Of a stretch of 64,000 bases of DNA, positions 53,615-63,838 are shown piece by piece. Source of the DNA: Paraburkholderia sacchari (GTDB lineage Bacteria; Pseudomonadota; Gammaproteobacteria; Burkholderiales; Burkholderiaceae); NCBI RefSeq assembly GCF_000785435.2, contig NZ_JTDB02000002.1, positions 1,034,284 through 1,098,283 on the forward strand, in the 5' to 3' direction. The translations under genes and the position numbers were made by a program. Each line of letters begins with the position of its first letter. Position 1 is the first letter of the stretch. The notes below the pieces were generated by a model that searched no databases, was not told the origin of the DNA, and saw only the letters and a program-made list of their open reading frames with translations.

Positions 53615-54373
53615 TTATACGCAGCGCCCGCCGTCCACTTCGATACAGGTGCCGGTGATGAAGGCGGCTTCGTCGGAGGCGAGATAGAGGCACGCGTTGG
53701 CCACGTCCTGCGGCGTGGAAAAGCGCCCGAGCGGGATGCCCGCGATAAAGCGCTGGCGGTTCTCGGGCGTGTCGGGCACGCCCATGAATTCGGCGGTGAG
53801 GCCCGTGTCGCCGATCACCGGATTCACGCAGTTCACGCGGATCCGGTCGGGGCCGAGTTCGGCGGCGAGCGCCTTGCTGGCGACGATCATCGCGCCCTTG
53901 CTGCCGTTGTACCAGACGAGCCCCGGGCGCGGCCGGATGCCCGCTGTGGAGGCGATGTTGACGAACGCGCCGCCGCCATGCTCGCGAAAGTGCGGCACGA
54001 ACGCCCGCACGCTCCAGTAGAGGCCTTTCACGTTGACGGCAAAGACGCGGTCGAATTCCGCTTCGCTCACTTCGAGCACGGGCTTGTTGCGATGCGTCGT
54101 GCCCGCGTTATTGACGACGATCTGCACGCTGCCGAAGTCCTCGACGGCGGCTTCGCGCAGCGCGTGCCAGTCGGCCTCGCGCGTGATGTCGCCGGTCACC
54201 GCGATGGCCTTGCCGCCCGCGAGCGCGATCTCGCTCGCCACGCGCTGCGCGGCGGCGCCGTTCAGGTCGTTGACGACGACGTTCGCGCCTTCGCGCGCGT
54301 AAGTCTTCGCGATGCCTTCGCCGAAGCCTGAACCGGCGCCCGTCACGACAGCAGTCTTGCCCTGGAGTCGCAT
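53615..54373 (-). CDS. Short-chain dehydrogenase/reductase (classical SDR)
   Basis: A 252-residue classical SDR. The cofactor motif is TGAGSGFG (residues ~10-17), NNAG is present, the catalytic Ser-Tyr-Lys set is in STAGIRPRPGLVWYNGSKGA, and the usual end ITGTCIEVDGGRCV follows. Asp in VVNDLNG after beta-2 suggests NAD(H) preference. GGAGAC lies 5 nt before the ATG at 54373. It sits between an aldehyde dehydrogenase and an ACS transporter, suggesting alcohol/sugar-acid oxidation. The substrate is unknown. Confidence 0.9.
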   Translation of the reverse strand: MRLQGKTAVVTGAGSGFGEGIAKTYAREGANVVVNDLNGAAAQRVASEIALAGGKAIAVTGDITREADWHALREAAVEDFGSVQIVVNNAGTTHRNKPVLEVSEAEFDRVFAVNVKGLYWSVRAFVPHFREHGGGAFVNIASTAGIRPRPGLVWYNGSKGAMIVASKALAAELGPDRIRVNCVNPVIGDTGLTAEFMGVPDTPENRQRFIAGIPLGRFSTPQDVANACLYLASDEAAFITGTCIEVDGGRCV

Positions 54374-54448
54374 GATGTCTCCGTGTGTTGATGTATTTTT
54401 ATAAGCGTTCCTGAATATGCGTGGAGGTGCGCGCACGATGATGCCGCG

Positions 54449-55888
54449 CTAGCCGTGCCGCAGCGCAATCGTTTTCAGAACCGTGAAGCCGTACAGCGCC
54501 TCGAAGCCCTTTTCACGCCCATAGCCCGAGAGGCGGGTGCCGCCGAACGGCAATTCGACGCCGCCGCCCGCGCCATAGTTGTTCACGAACACCTGGCCCG
54601 CGCGTACGCGCCGCGCCATGCGCATCTGGCGCGCGCCGTCGCGCGTCCATACGCCGGCCACGAGCCCGTAGGGCGTGCCGTTGGCGAGCGCGACCGCCTC
54701 GTTTTCGTCGTCGAAGGGCATGGCCGCGAGCACCGGGCCGAACACTTCCTCTTGGGCGAGACGGCTTTGCGGCGGCACGTCGCGCAGCAGCGCCGGCGCT
54801 TCGTAGAAGCCGCCCGCGGGCGCCTCGGCTTCGAGTTTGCCCCGCGCGGCGGTCGCGATGCCGTCGCGCTGGGCTTCGTCGAGAAACTCGCGCACGCGCC
54901 GCCGCTGCTTCTCGCTGATGAGCGGCCCGCAGTCGAGATCGGCGCTCGCGGGCCCGACGCGCAGCGCACCGAACGCCGCCGCGAGCCGTTCGAGCAGCGG
55001 CTCATAGGCGGCTCGCTCGATCAGCACGCGGCTGCCCGCCGAGCACGTCTGTCCCGCGTTCTGCACGATGGCGGCGACGAGCACGGGCAGCGCGGCGTCC
55101 AAATCGGCATCGGCGAAAACGATTTGCGGCGACTTTCCGCCGAGTTCCAGCGTGACCGGCACGTGATTGCCGGCCGCCGTCTGGGCGACGAGCTTGCCCG
55201 TTTGCGGCGAGCCAGTGAACGAGATGTGGTCGATGCCAGGGTGCGCGCAGAGCGCCGCGCCCGCCTCGTGCCCGAGGCCCGTGACGATGTTCAGCGAGCC
55301 GGCGGGCAGACCCGCTTCGTGCGCGAGCGCCGCCACTTCGAGCAGCGAGACACAGGCGTCCTCGGCGGGCTTCACGACGCAGGCGTTGCCGGCCGCGAGC
55401 GCCGCGCCCACGCTGCGCCCGAAAATCTGCATCGGGTAGTTCCACGGCACGATGTGGCCCGTCACCCCATGCGGCTCGCGCACCGTGAGCACCGTATAGC
55501 CGGCCTGGTAGGGCAGCGTCTCGCCGTGCAGCTTGTCGGCGGCGCCCGCGTAGAACTCGAAGTAGCGCGCGAGCGCGGCGGCGTCGGCGCGCGCCTGCTT
55601 GAGCGGCTTGCCGGTGTCGCGCGCTTCGAGTTGCGCCAGGGTTTCCTGATGCTGGGCCACCCGCGCCGAGAGCTTGAACAGCAAGCGTCCGCGCTCCGCC
55701 GCGCTCAGTGCGCCCCAGGCGCCTTCGTACGCGGCGCGCGCAGCGGATACGGCTGCATCGATATCGGCGGCGTTGCCGCGCGCGAGTTGCGCAAACGGCT
55801 GGCCAGTGGAGGGGTCGATGGCGGCGAGGGTCTCGCCGCTGGCGGGCGAGCGCCACGCGCCGCCGATGAAGTGCTTCGCTTCTTCCAT
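54449..55888 (-). CDS. NAD(P)-dependent aldehyde dehydrogenase
   Basis: A 479-residue ALDH. Marks are VPWNYPMQIFGRSVGAALAA, FTGSPQTGK in the cofactor site, the general-base Glu in VTLELGGKSPQIVF, the nucleophile Cys282 in NAGQTCSAGSR, and EEVFGPVLAAMPF. It should oxidise an aldehyde to an acid. The start at 55888 gives the usual MEEAKHFIGGAW beginning with GAGG upstream. It heads the operon with the SDR (75 bp downstream) and the MFS gene. The pathway is not identified. Confidence 0.92.
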   Translation of the reverse strand: MEEAKHFIGGAWRSPASGETLAAIDPSTGQPFAQLARGNAADIDAAVSAARAAYEGAWGALSAAERGRLLFKLSARVAQHQETLAQLEARDTGKPLKQARADAAALARYFEFYAGAADKLHGETLPYQAGYTVLTVREPHGVTGHIVPWNYPMQIFGRSVGAALAAGNACVVKPAEDACVSLLEVAALAHEAGLPAGSLNIVTGLGHEAGAALCAHPGIDHISFTGSPQTGKLVAQTAAGNHVPVTLELGGKSPQIVFADADLDAALPVLVAAIVQNAGQTCSAGSRVLIERAAYEPLLERLAAAFGALRVGPASADLDCGPLISEKQRRRVREFLDEAQRDGIATAARGKLEAEAPAGGFYEAPALLRDVPPQSRLAQEEVFGPVLAAMPFDDENEAVALANGTPYGLVAGVWTRDGARQMRMARRVRAGQVFVNNYGAGGGVELPFGGTRLSGYGREKGFEALYGFTVLKTIALRHG

Positions 55889-56069
55889 GCATGCGCCTCG
55901 TAAATGGGGGATGAAACGAGGGAAGGGGAATGCAAAACGAGCAACGCCAAAGGGTAAAGACAAAAGGGCAAAGCCTCCGGCGCGACCATTATCACGCCAA
56001 TTCAGCAGGTGCTTCATCCTCTTGCGGGAAAGCCCTGGGCCGAACCGTAAGAGGCGGCAGGCGATTGGC

Positions 56070-56075
56070 TATAAT
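56070..56075 (+). promoter_or_regulatory. Consensus -10 box upstream of ppa
   Basis: A perfect TATAAT at 56070-56075, ~83 bp before the ppa ATG. No good -35 box was seen 17 bp upstream, so the promoter call rests on the -10 alone. Confidence 0.5.
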
Positions 56076-56158
56076 GAGCGCCAACTTCCGACGTCCGGTT
56101 GCACGCCGCGCCTCGCGCCCGCAACCGTCGCTTTTTCCCTTCTCAACAGAGAGCGCTC

Positions 56159-56686
56159 ATGAGCTTCGCAAATGTCCCCGCCGGCAAGGATCTGCCGCAA
56201 GACTTCAACGTGATCATCGAAATTCCGGCGCAAAGCGATCCGGTCAAGTACGAAGCCGACAAGGACCTGGGCCTGCTGGTCGTCGACCGCTTCGTCGGCA
56301 CGGGCATGCGTTATCCGGTCAACTACGGTTTCATTCCGCAGACGCTGTCCGGTGACGGCGACCCAGTCGACGTGCTCGTGATCACGCCGTTCCCGCTGCT
56401 GGCAGGCTCCGTCGTGCGCTCGCGCGCGCTCGGCATGCTGCAGATGACCGACGAGTCGGGCGTCGACGCCAAGCTGATCGCGGTGCCGCACGACAAGGTC
56501 TGCCCGATGACGGCCAACATCAAGTCGCTGGAAGACGTGCCCGCGTACCTGATGGACCAGATCAAGCACTTCTTCGAGAACTACAAGGCGCTCGAAAAGG
56601 GCAAGTGGGTCAAGGTGGAAGGCTGGGTCGGCATCGAAGCAGCTCACAAGGAAATCACCGACGGCGTCGCGAACTTCAAGAAGTAA
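56159..56686 (+). CDS. ppa: Inorganic pyrophosphatase (family I)
   Basis: A 175-residue enzyme, typical of hexameric bacterial PPases. It hydrolyses PPi to drive biosynthetic reactions. Marks are [38 protein letters not shown] with VDVLV (the D-x-D-x-x-x-x-D metal site), and VPHDK. The ATG at 56159 follows ACAGAGAG. A strong terminator follows 27 bp after the stop. Confidence 0.97.
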   Translation: MSFANVPAGKDLPQDFNVIIEIPAQSDPVKYEADKDLGLLVVDRFVGTGMRYPVNYGFIPQTLSGDGDPVDVLVITPFPLLAGSVVRSRALGMLQMTDESGVDAKLIAVPHDKVCPMTANIKSLEDVPAYLMDQIKHFFENYKALEKGKWVKVEGWVGIEAAHKEITDGVANFKK

Positions 56687-56712
56687 TCGCGAAGCAAGCA
56701 AGGCTAGTCAGG

Positions 56713-56738
56713 GCGCTCCGCAAGGAGCGCTTTTTTTT
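56713..56738 (+). terminator. Terminator of ppa
   Basis: GCGCTCC (56713-56719) and GGAGCGC (56724-56730) close on a GCAA tetraloop, followed by eight T (56731-56738). A textbook rho-independent terminator. Confidence 0.93.
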
Positions 56739-56883
56739 CGTCCACGGTTTCTATGGAATGACGTGACGGGTCGCGTCGAGGGCAAAAGCTCGGCGGTCCT
56801 GTGAAGGATAACGGCGCAAGCGCGGCCGGCTTTGGGCCTGGGTGACGATGGGCGCGTGTCCGGCTGGGCGCGCGGGTGGACGC

Positions 56884-57204
56884 TTAAGCCGGCGCTTCAG
56901 CCTCCGGCTGCGCGCGCCCGGACGGCTCGGGCGGCGCGGGCAGCACCGAGTCCAGCGTGCGCTCGCCGGCCGCGAGCGCGCGCTTTACGCGGGGCGTGAG
57001 GCGCTTGACCCGGTATTCGGCGCGCAGTGCGCTCGCGCGGTCGGCCAGCTCGAACTGCGCGAGCACGCGCACCGGCTTGCGCGAGCGCGTGTAGCGTGCG
57101 CCAGTGCCGTTCGCATGCTGCGCGAAGCGCGCTTGAACATCGACGGCGATGCCCGTGTAGACGCTGCCATCGGCGCATTCGAGCAAATAGAGGAACCACG
57201 GCAT
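56884..57204 (-). CDS. GIY-YIG nuclease superfamily protein (UPF0213-like)
   Basis: A 106-residue single-domain protein: WFLYLLECADGSVYTGIAVD carries the GIY-YIG core (YLL...YTG), followed by RFAQHANGTGARYTRSRKPV with the conserved Arg, and LRAEYRVKRLTPRVKRALAA with the catalytic Glu. Small proteins of this type (YhbQ/UPF0213) bind or cut DNA; their physiological role is unclear. The Pro/Glu-rich C-terminus is extra. It is a single gene on the minus strand. Confidence 0.88.
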   Translation of the reverse strand: MPWFLYLLECADGSVYTGIAVDVQARFAQHANGTGARYTRSRKPVRVLAQFELADRASALRAEYRVKRLTPRVKRALAAGERTLDSVLPAPPEPSGRAQPEAEAPA

Positions 57205-57245
57205 GGGTGCGGACGCGATGATCGCTTGAACGGTGAGGGGGCGGT

Positions 57246-57276
57246 TTCAGTTGCCGAATTCAGTTGCCGAATTCAG
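57246..57276. repeat. Tandem 13-bp repeat at the 3' end of the FemAB-like gene
   Basis: Two exact copies of TTCAGTTGCCGAA followed by the first 5 bp of a third. The partial third copy contains the stop codon of the acyltransferase gene. Likely slippage; no function is evident. Confidence 0.75.
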
Positions 57277-58445
57277 CCACGGAATGGATTGTGCTCGTTC
57301 AGCTCATGCACATAGGCATGAATCTGGTTCGCCTCGCTTTTCAGAAAGTGGGCGACGGCGTCGGCGAACGCGGGATGCGCGAGCCAATGCGCCGAGCGCG
57401 TGACGGTGGGCATGAAGCCGCGCGCCATCTTGTGCTCGCCCTGCGCGCCGCCTTCGAATACGGCGAGCTTCTCTTCGATGCAGAACTCCAGCGGCTGATA
57501 GTACGCGGTCTCGAAGTGCAGGCAGGGCACGTGTTCGAGCGCGCCCCAATAGCGGCCGTAGAGCGTGCCGCCGCTGCCGTCGGCGTCGCGCTGGTAGACG
57601 ACGAGCGAGCTTGCGATCGGCTTGCCCTCGTATTCGGCGATCACGAGCATCAGGTTCTCGGGCATCGTCTCGCCAATCGCGCGGAAGAAGTCGAGATTCA
57701 GATACGGCGACGAAAAGTGCTCGCGATAGGTCTGCCGGTAGCAGCGGCTGAAAAAGCGCCAGTGCTCGTCGCGGATATCCTCGCCGCGAATCCGCCGGTG
57801 CGTGACGCCCGCGTCGCGCACCTTGCGGCGCTCGGCGCGGATGTTCTTGCGTTTCTTCTGTTCGAGCGTCGAGAGAAAGTCGTCGAAGTCGCGGTAGCCG
57901 TCGTTGAGCCAGTGAAACTGCACGCCTTCGCGCTGCATCATGCCGAGCTCGGTGAGCAGGGCCGCGTCTTCGGCCGTCGAAAACAGCACATGCAGCGACG
58001 AGACGTCGGCCTGCTCGGCGAACGCGACCAGCGTGGCGGCCAGATGGCGGCGCGCGGTGTCGTCGGCGGCCAGAAGGCGCGTGCCTTGCACGGGCGTGAA
58101 GGGCACCGCGCACAGCAGCTTCGGGTAGTACTCGAGGCCGTTGCGCTTGTAGGCGTCGGCCCAGGCCCAATCGAACACGTATTCGCCGTACGAGTGGCCC
58201 TTCAGGTAGACGGGCGCGGCGGCGGCGAGCTGACCCGTGCGCGCGTCGGTGAGCGTCACGAACTGCGGCGCCCAGCCCGCATCGGGCGTGGCGCAGCGCG
58301 TGGTGTCGAGCGCCGCGAGGAATTCGTGGCGCAAAAAGGGCGTTGGCTGCGCCTGGCGCGCGAGCAGCGCGTTCCATTGCGCGGCGTCGACCTCGGCCGG
58401 TGAGCCGAGAATGCCCGTGCGATAATCGAAATGTTCCTTATTCAA
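57273..58445 (-). CDS. FemAB-like acyltransferase (PF04339, GNAT fold)
   Basis: A 390-residue cytosolic protein of the peptidoglycan/cell-wall acyltransferase-like family PF04339 (COG3146). Visible blocks are QAQPTPFLRHEFLAAL, APVYLKGHSYGEYVFDWAWA, GVQFHWLNDGYRDFDDFLST, the basic KKRKNIRAERRKV, and the C-terminal GFMPTVTRSAHWLAHPAFAD. These proteins contain two GNAT-like domains as in FemX. The acceptor and donor are unknown. It is divergent from nadE. The stop lies in a 13-bp tandem repeat. Confidence 0.85.
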   Translation of the reverse strand: MNKEHFDYRTGILGSPAEVDAAQWNALLARQAQPTPFLRHEFLAALDTTRCATPDAGWAPQFVTLTDARTGQLAAAAPVYLKGHSYGEYVFDWAWADAYKRNGLEYYPKLLCAVPFTPVQGTRLLAADDTARRHLAATLVAFAEQADVSSLHVLFSTAEDAALLTELGMMQREGVQFHWLNDGYRDFDDFLSTLEQKKRKNIRAERRKVRDAGVTHRRIRGEDIRDEHWRFFSRCYRQTYREHFSSPYLNLDFFRAIGETMPENLMLVIAEYEGKPIASSLVVYQRDADGSGGTLYGRYWGALEHVPCLHFETAYYQPLEFCIEEKLAVFEGGAQGEHKMARGFMPTVTRSAHWLAHPAFADAVAHFLKSEANQIHAYVHELNEHNPFRG

Positions 58446-58590
58446 CTTGCGTGCCCGTTGTGGCTTGGCGAAGTGCCGCGCCGCGGCAAACGGTCATGGT
58501 AAAGCAAACCATCCGAACGGGTGAGGGTGCGGGTCGGTTTGAGTGTCCACTGAGCGTCTCCATGTCCCCAATCGCTTATCAGTCATCCAG

Positions 58591-60711
58591 ATGAAACAGC
58601 GCTTCTTCAATCTCTACTCGCATGGCTTCGCGCGCGTGGCCGTGGGCGTGCCGCGCTGCCGCGTGGCCGATCCGGCCTTCAATGCCGAACAGACGCTCGC
58701 GCTCGCGCGCGAGGCCGCAGCCGGCGGCGCGGCGCTGATCGCGTTTCCCGAGCTCGGCCTTTCCGCCTATAGCTGCGACGATCTCTTTCACCAGCAGGCG
58801 CTGCTCGACGCGTGCGAGCGCGCGCTCGCGCAGATCGCCGCCGCGTCGGCCACGCTGCCGCTCGCGATGATCGTGGGCTTGCCGGTGCGCGTCGGCCATG
58901 CGCTGTTCAACTGCGCGGCGGTCGTCGCGGGCGGGCGGGTCGCGGGCGTCGTGCCCAAGAGCTATCTGCCGAACTACGGCGAGTTCTACGAGCCGCGCCA
59001 GTTCAGCGCCGCCGCTTGCGCCGATTCCGCGAGCACGGAGACGGTGCGCCTCGCCGGCCAGGACGTGCCGTTCGGCGCATCGCTGCTGTTCGATGCGGCG
59101 GAAATTCCGGGCCTGCGCTTTCACGTGGAAATCTGCGAGGACGTCTGGGTGCCGATCCCGCCGTCGTCGTTCGCGGCGCTCGCGGGGGCATCGGTGCTCG
59201 TCAATCTTTCCGCGTCGAACGTGGTGGTGGGCAAGGCCGGCTATCGGCATCAACTGGTTTCGCAACAGTCGGCGCGCTGCCTCGCCGCGTACCTGTACAC
59301 CTCGGCGGGCCAGGGCGAGTCCACCACCGACATGGCGTGGGACGGCCAGGCGCTCGTCTACGAAAACGGCGAGTTGCTCACGCAGTCGGGGCGCTTCCTC
59401 GACGACTCGCACCTGATCTACGCCGATGTCGATCTCGATCGGCTCCAGCAGGAGCGCATCCGTCAGACCACCTTCGGCGATTCGGTGCGCCGTCATGCCG
59501 ACGAGGTCGCGAAGTTCCGCGTGATTCGTTGCGAGCTTGGCGCCACGGGCAAGGGCGCCTGGGAGCAGGAAACGCTCGCGCTCGCGCGCCGCGTCGAGCG
59601 CTTCCCCTATGTGCCGGCCGATCCGAAGCGCCGCGACGAGCGCTGCAATGAGGTCTACAACATCCAGGTGCAGGCGCTCGTGCAGCGGCTCTCGCAGGCC
59701 GGCATCAAGAAGGTGGTGATCGGCGTGTCGGGCGGGCTCGACTCCACGCACGCGCTGCTGGTCTGCGCGAAGGCGATGGACCGCCTCAAGCTGCCGCGCG
59801 CCAATATTCTCGCGTACACCATGCCCGGCTTCGCGACGAGCGAGCGCACGCTGCGCCAGGCGCGCGAGCTCATGACGCTCGTGGGCTGCACGGCGCGCGA
59901 GATCGACATTCGCCAGAGCTGCATGCAGATGCTCGAAGATCTCGGCCATCCGTATTCGGCGGGCAAGGAAAGCTACGACATCACCTTCGAGAACGTGCAG
60001 GCGGGCGAGCGCACGAACCACCTGTTCCGCCTTGCCAACTTCAATCACGCGATCGTGATCGGCACCGGCGATCTTTCCGAGCTCGCGCTCGGCTGGTGCA
60101 CCTACGGCGTCGGCGATCACATGTCGCACTACAACGTGAACGCGAGCGTGCCCAAGACGCTCATCACGCATCTCGTGCGCTGGGTCGCGGAGACGGGGCA
60201 GATCGGCCAGAACGGGGAGAGCGGGCGCGACGTGCTCGAAGCGATTCTCGCCACCGACATCAGCCCCGAGCTGATTCCGGGCAAGACCGACGGCGCGCCG
60301 GAGCAGAAGACCGAAAGTACGATTGGTCCGTACGAACTGCAGGACTTCAATCTTTACTACACGCTGCGCTTCGGGTTCGCGCCTTCGAAGGTCGCGTTCC
60401 TCGCGCGCCATGCATGGCGCGAGCGCGAGACGGGCGCGTGGCCCGAGAACGCGAAGGTCGCGCGCAATCAGTACGATCTCGCGGATATCAAGCGCAATCT
60501 GCGGATTTTCCTCGACCGCTTCTTCCGCACGAGCCAGTTCAAGCGCACCTGCATTCCGAACGCGCCGAAGGTGGGTTCGGGCGGCTCGCTTTCGCCGCGC
60601 GGCGACTGGCGTGCGCCGAGCGATTCGGAATCGGTGGTGTGGCTCGCGGATCTCGAGCGCGTGCCCGATCAGGAGCGCGCAAGCGCGCCGCCGCCCGTCG
60701 CCGGGTCTTGA
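58591..60711 (+). CDS. nadE: Glutamine-dependent NAD(+) synthase
   Basis: A 706-residue two-domain enzyme. The N-terminal nitrilase-like amidase has Glu54 ([10 protein letters not shown]), Lys123 ([15 protein letters not shown]) and Cys182 (EICEDVW), which release ammonia from glutamine. The C-terminal synthetase has the PP-loop SGGLDST from Ser380, then [16 protein letters not shown]. It amidates deamido-NAD to NAD. The ATG at 58591 gives the standard [13 protein letters not shown] start; an in-frame start at 58543 lacks support. glnB follows after 89 bp. Confidence 0.96.
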   Translation: MKQRFFNLYSHGFARVAVGVPRCRVADPAFNAEQTLALAREAAAGGAALIAFPELGLSAYSCDDLFHQQALLDACERALAQIAAASATLPLAMIVGLPVRVGHALFNCAAVVAGGRVAGVVPKSYLPNYGEFYEPRQFSAAACADSASTETVRLAGQDVPFGASLLFDAAEIPGLRFHVEICEDVWVPIPPSSFAALAGASVLVNLSASNVVVGKAGYRHQLVSQQSARCLAAYLYTSAGQGESTTDMAWDGQALVYENGELLTQSGRFLDDSHLIYADVDLDRLQQERIRQTTFGDSVRRHADEVAKFRVIRCELGATGKGAWEQETLALARRVERFPYVPADPKRRDERCNEVYNIQVQALVQRLSQAGIKKVVIGVSGGLDSTHALLVCAKAMDRLKLPRANILAYTMPGFATSERTLRQARELMTLVGCTAREIDIRQSCMQMLEDLGHPYSAGKESYDITFENVQAGERTNHLFRLANFNHAIVIGTGDLSELALGWCTYGVGDHMSHYNVNASVPKTLITHLVRWVAETGQIGQNGESGRDVLEAILATDISPELIPGKTDGAPEQKTESTIGPYELQDFNLYYTLRFGFAPSKVAFLARHAWRERETGAWPENAKVARNQYDLADIKRNLRIFLDRFFRTSQFKRTCIPNAPKVGSGGSLSPRGDWRAPSDSESVVWLADLERVPDQERASAPPPVAGS

Positions 60712-60767
60712 CGCTGCGTCTTGAAATCGTCGCGCACAGCGTAAAATCGCCGATAACCTGCGGATGA

Positions 60768-61139
<372 letters not shown>

Positions 61140-61182
61140 AAAAAGCAGGGACGGTGCCGCTCGCACGGCCCGTCCCCAAATA

Positions 61183-61217
61183 AAAAACGGTGCGATACCC
61201 GTTGGGATACCGCACCG
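61183..61217 (-). terminator. Terminator of the porin gene
   Basis: On the minus strand CGGTGCG (61217-61211) and CGCACCG (61195-61189) pair, with partial pairing inside, and are followed by TTTTTT (61188-61183). It lies 65 bp after the porin stop, in the convergent space with glnB. Confidence 0.75.
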
Positions 61218-61281
61218 ATACGCGCCTCTCGCAGCAGCGTGAAAACTTCGATGTAGCTGTTCTGTCTACACTCGTCGCGAA

Positions 61282-62439
61282 TTAGAACGAGTGCTGGATG
61301 CCTGCGTACACGCCGGTCTGGCTGTGGCCCGGCAGCGGGTTGCCCGTTCCGGCGCCCAGACCCGGGTTGTTCGCGTTCAGACCGAAATTGGCCGACTTGC
61401 TGTTCTGCACCGTTGCCACCTGGAGGTCGAGCAGCGTGCGCTTGGACAGGTTGTACGAGCCGCCGACCGTGTACAGCGTGGCATTGCCGCCGCCGTTGTT
61501 CGCGTTGACGTGGTAGATCGCGCCGATCAGCGCGGCTGCCGGTGTGGCTTGCCACGTCACGCCGCCCCACTCGTGATCGAGCGTGGTCGGCTGGCCGGGC
61601 AACGTGAATGCGCCGTTCATGCCCGACGTGCGGACGGCCTGGTAGCCGCCCTGAATCTTGAACGCACCGAGGAACACGTTCGCCATGATCGTGTACTCAC
61701 GCGACGCGGTGAACGGGCCGCCAGTCTGGCCGGTTGCGGGGTCGGTCACGGTCGGGTCGCCGTTCAGCTGGCCGTTGATCGGGTTGCGGATTTCGTCGTA
61801 CAAGCCGCGAATCTGGAACAACGCGTTCGTGTAGGTCAGTTGCAGGCCGTCCTGGCGACCCTGGGACGTGGTGCCGTTGCCGTTCCAGCTCGTGGCGTTC
61901 GAGAACGAATACTGGCCGTACACGTCGAAGCCGTAGAACTTCGGCGACTGGTACGAAATGTTGTTGCTCGACTGCGGCCAGTTGCGGCCGCGGACCATCG
62001 ATGCTGACGACCAGTTCGATTGGCCGAACGGGTCGAAGTCCCAAATGCCGTTCGAGATGAACAGTTCGCGGCCCATCAGCAGCGTACCGTACATGTCGTT
62101 AGCCATACCAACCGTCGCCCAGCGATTGAAGAGACCGCCGCCGCCCGGACCCTGGCCGGTCGCCGTGCTGAAGGAGCCTTCCAACTGGAACAGCACCTTG
62201 TTGCCGGCACCGATGTCTTCAACGCCCTTCATGCCCCAGAGGCTCGTGCCCCAGTAGCCGCTTTCCAGCTGGACTTGGCTCGTGCCGTGGGTCGCGCGGC
62301 CCTGAGCGTCGGCGCCTGCGCCGATGCCGTTCATGTACGCGATACCCGCATCCAGACGGCCATACAGCGTTACGCTGCTTTGCGCATGCGCGACCACGCC
62401 AGCCGACATCAACGCTGCGGCGAGCAGAGCTTTCTTCAT
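61282..62439 (-). CDS. Gram-negative porin (OmpC/Burkholderia type)
   Basis: A 385-residue trimeric beta-barrel porin. The signal peptide KKALLAAALMSAGVVAHAQ is followed by SSVTLYGRLDAGIAYMNG, typical of Burkholderia porins, with GYWGTSLWGMKGVEDIGAGN and the constriction-loop region NRWATVGMANDMYG. It ends with Phe (GIQHSF) as needed for BAM recognition. The start at 62439 follows GGAGGAGAAG; an upstream in-frame ATG at 62451 is part of that site. A long GC-rich leader and AT-rich promoter region lie upstream. Confidence 0.95.
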   Translation of the reverse strand: MKKALLAAALMSAGVVAHAQSSVTLYGRLDAGIAYMNGIGAGADAQGRATHGTSQVQLESGYWGTSLWGMKGVEDIGAGNKVLFQLEGSFSTATGQGPGGGGLFNRWATVGMANDMYGTLLMGRELFISNGIWDFDPFGQSNWSSASMVRGRNWPQSSNNISYQSPKFYGFDVYGQYSFSNATSWNGNGTTSQGRQDGLQLTYTNALFQIRGLYDEIRNPINGQLNGDPTVTDPATGQTGGPFTASREYTIMANVFLGAFKIQGGYQAVRTSGMNGAFTLPGQPTTLDHEWGGVTWQATPAAALIGAIYHVNANNGGGNATLYTVGGSYNLSKRTLLDLQVATVQNSKSANFGLNANNPGLGAGTGNPLPGHSQTGVYAGIQHSF

Positions 62440-62945
62440 CTTCTCCTCCATACCCTGTCAAAGAGTCAACCTAAGTACTGCGAAAGATGTCCGCGCGTTC
62501 GGGATGTCGCGGACAGAAATTGTCGCGTAGGGAGCGTGACCCGAGGATCGGCGTGCGGAACGATGCGAGCAGGACAACCTGTTCGAGTCGTCTTGCAGAT
62601 CCCCTAGTTGACTGGCATCTCCCGTTCTTATTTGAAGTGAAACTACTTTTAATGAACTTTGTTTTGCTACTTTGGTTACTAATTTAGCAAAAAAGGCTGA
62701 CGCTGGCGACCGAAATCGCTTGTGGGTGCTGGGGTGTCGTCAAATTGCCATACGTGTTTCCTGGATGCTGGTCAGCACGATCCGAAAAGTATGCTTAAAG
62801 CCTTGCAGGACAAGGCACACACGTTTGCTGGCGGAGGATCTTCAGGATTGCCACTATTGACGCGAAATATCGTCAGGCGTAGAGCAAAATGCGCGAATTC
62901 GACGCGTATCGGGAGTGTTCGAAGCAGCCCTTTGAAGGCAAAAAG

Positions 62946-62966
62946 AAAAGGCGCTGAAAGCGCCTT
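62946..62966 (-). terminator. Terminator of the ABC transporter operon
   Basis: On the minus strand AAGGCGC (62966-62960) pairs with GCGCCTT (62954-62948) around a 5-nt loop and runs into TTTTCTTTT. It lies ~60 bp downstream of the ATPase stop. Confidence 0.8.
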
Positions 62967-62980
62967 GAAATATTGCTTTT

Positions 62981-63016
62981 ACTACATTGCCGCGACGGCA
63001 TGTAGTCGACTACATG
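62981..63016. promoter_or_regulatory. Perfect 18-bp palindrome and a third ACTACAT half-site
   Basis: CATGTAGTCGACTACATG (62999-63016) is a perfect palindrome. A third ACTACAT lies at 62981-62987 and can pair with the inverted ATGTAGT at 63000-63006 across CGGC/GCCG to form a bulged hairpin. The set sits 10 bp beyond the ATPase stop codon, so it could be a protein-binding site or alternative RNA hairpins in the 3' UTR. Confidence 0.5.
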
Positions 63017-63026
63017 ATGGTCCGGA

Positions 63027-63809
<783 letters not shown>

Positions 63810-63838
63810 CAAATACCTCGGTGCGGGCTCACTTGCCC

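Larger units (their letters stand above)
62440..63026. other. Intergenic region between the porin and the amino-acid ABC transporter
   Basis: A 587-bp region, both flanking genes on -. From the left it holds a ~180-bp GC-rich segment that would be the porin 5' leader, an AT-rich block at about 62620-62700 that is the likely porin promoter, ~240 bp without recognisable content, and the 3' end of the ABC gene with a terminator and a set of palindromic ACTACAT elements. No coding sequence or known RNA was recognised. Confidence 0.5.
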
